DNA of 6,292 nt from Candidatus Poseidoniaceae archaeon (GTDB taxonomy: Archaea > Thermoplasmatota > Poseidoniia > Poseidoniales > Poseidoniaceae): NCBI GenBank assembly GCA_022425585.1, contig JAKMFF010000325.1, forward strand, positions 1-6,292, given 5' to 3'. Position 1 is the first letter of the stretch; each line of letters begins with the position of its first letter. Both the position numbers and the translations under genes were made by a program. Positions 5,736 through 6,292 of this stretch are shown piece by piece. The notes under the pieces are model-generated. The model saw only the letters and a program-made list of their open reading frames with translations. It ran no database searches and had not been told where the DNA came from.

Positions 5736-6292
5736 ATGGCGCAGAATTCTGGTAATCCTTGGGCCATGCGTGTAGCAATAATTGGGCTAGTCTTTATTTT
5801 GCTTGGATCTATTGCGATTTTCTCTAATGGTGACAAAATAGATGATGCTGCTAGTCCCAAAAAAATCAATGAAGTATCGATAACAGGCGAGGGTAGTGTT
5901 ACGGTTGAATTATCGAAAAGCTGCTATTCGGCAATTGTTGTAGATGACGATGCTAGTAATGTTAGCTTGTTTAAGATGGTTGGTTCTAATGTCCAAGATG
6001 ATGCAATAGAGACTACTAATTGCAAAACTGACTGGACACCAATGGACTCTGATGGCAGTAAATTTATCATTATGGAAGAGTGGGAAATAGACGAAAGTGG
6101 CGAGTATGTTTTACAAATAGTATGCGAAGCGGGATGTGAAAATTCTACGGTTTGGTTGGTTGATGCAACTAGCGCTCAATGGAAATTACTTGAACAACCA
6201 GCACTCGTATTTGGCGGAGCAACCTGCTGTCTTGGCATCATAATTCTACCTGTAGCGTTTATTCTCTATCAAACTAATAAGAATGGCAAGGG
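5736..6292 (+). CDS. Uncharacterised two-helix membrane protein with Cys-containing ectodomain (3' truncated)
   Basis: I do not recognise a family. The frame is open to the window edge, giving 185 full codons. From the ATG at 5736, a first membrane helix spans about residues 10-30 (from AMRVAIIGLVF). An acidic, probably beta-rich domain follows (about 31-150), and a second helix spans about 155-179 (ALVFGGATCCLGIIILP). A basic, Asn/Lys-containing stretch begins after it, where the sequence ends. The layout suggests an extracytoplasmic domain held between two helices. Four cysteines in that domain (63, 96, 130, 134) could form two disulfides, and Cys164-Cys165 lie in helix two. SGEYVLQIVC resembles an edge strand of a beta-sandwich. 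An in-frame ATG at 5709, 15 bases after the top6A stop, is an alternative start adding nine residues, but it lacks a Shine-Dalgarno. The gene could be co-transcribed with top6BA. Coding is well supported by the long open frame and its coherent topology; the function is unknown. Confidence 0.75.
   Translation, partial: MAQNSGNPWAMRVAIIGLVFILLGSIAIFSNGDKIDDAASPKKINEVSITGEGSVTVELSKSCYSAIVVDDDASNVSLFKMVGSNVQDDAIETTNCKTDWTPMDSDGSKFIIMEEWEIDESGEYVLQIVCEAGCENSTVWLVDATSAQWKLLEQPALVFGGATCCLGIIILPVAFILYQTNKNGK

Noticed and set aside
5654..5869. Minus-strand open frame across the top6A end and the next gene
   Set aside because: It overlaps two plus-strand coding regions, and the plus-strand frame gives a coherent membrane-protein topology; no promoter or Shine-Dalgarno supports the antisense frame.
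1..6292. Mobile element, CRISPR array, tRNA or defence system
   Set aside because: No transposase-like frame, regularly spaced repeats, tRNA-like cloverleaf or defence-type domain was seen on reading the sequence; the window is almost fully taken up by five ordinary-looking genes.

Overview
The window looks like a piece of an archaeal, euryarchaeal-type chromosome. The main evidence is a complete, adjacent gene pair for the type IIB topoisomerase, DNA topoisomerase VI (top6B then top6A), with strong archaeal Shine-Dalgarno sites of the AGGAGG/GGAGGTGA kind. The AT-rich base composition, GTG start use, compact gene spacing and small two-helix envelope protein would fit an uncultured marine lineage such as Marine Group II/III (Poseidoniales and relatives). 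That placement is an inference and no single gene here proves it. All five supported genes lie on the + strand, and there is almost no empty DNA.

Layout. Positions 2-1693 hold the 3' part of an aconitase-superfamily gene whose true start lies before the window. The reading frame is open from the first bases, and the stretch ahead of the apparent TTG start at 140 encodes the end of a swivel (LeuD-like) domain with the GTGSSRE signature. The protein is therefore a single-chain swivel-then-catalytic fusion, not a stand-alone large subunit. A VTT/DedA-type (TVP38/TMEM64) membrane protein starts inside its stop codon (ATGA overlap) and runs to 2397. A 99-bp intergenic region follows, the only real non-coding stretch. 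It carries T/A-rich promoter candidates, a short hairpin, a 9-bp direct repeat and a strong Shine-Dalgarno. Topoisomerase VI subunit B (2497-4593) comes next and overlaps subunit A (4593-5693) by one base (TGATG). A two-helix membrane protein with a small cysteine-containing, extracytoplasmic beta-rich domain begins soon after and runs off the right edge.

Function. Top6B supplies the ATP-driven clamp (GHKL ATPase, H2TH, transducer, Ig-like C-terminal domain) and Top6A the cleavage centre (winged helix with a Tyr pair, Toprim). Together they form the A2B2 enzyme that relaxes and decatenates DNA. The aconitase-like and VTT proteins appear to be an independent unit of central metabolism or membrane function that happens to lie upstream.

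No mobile element, CRISPR array, tRNA, rRNA or defence system is visible. The points most worth a second look are the swivel-first aconitase-like fusion with an altered CTAGK cluster motif, a PCNA-binding-like QATLF motif at the extreme C-terminus of Top6B whose neighbouring Gly-Gly codons also form the top6A Shine-Dalgarno, and the unrecognised membrane protein following top6A.
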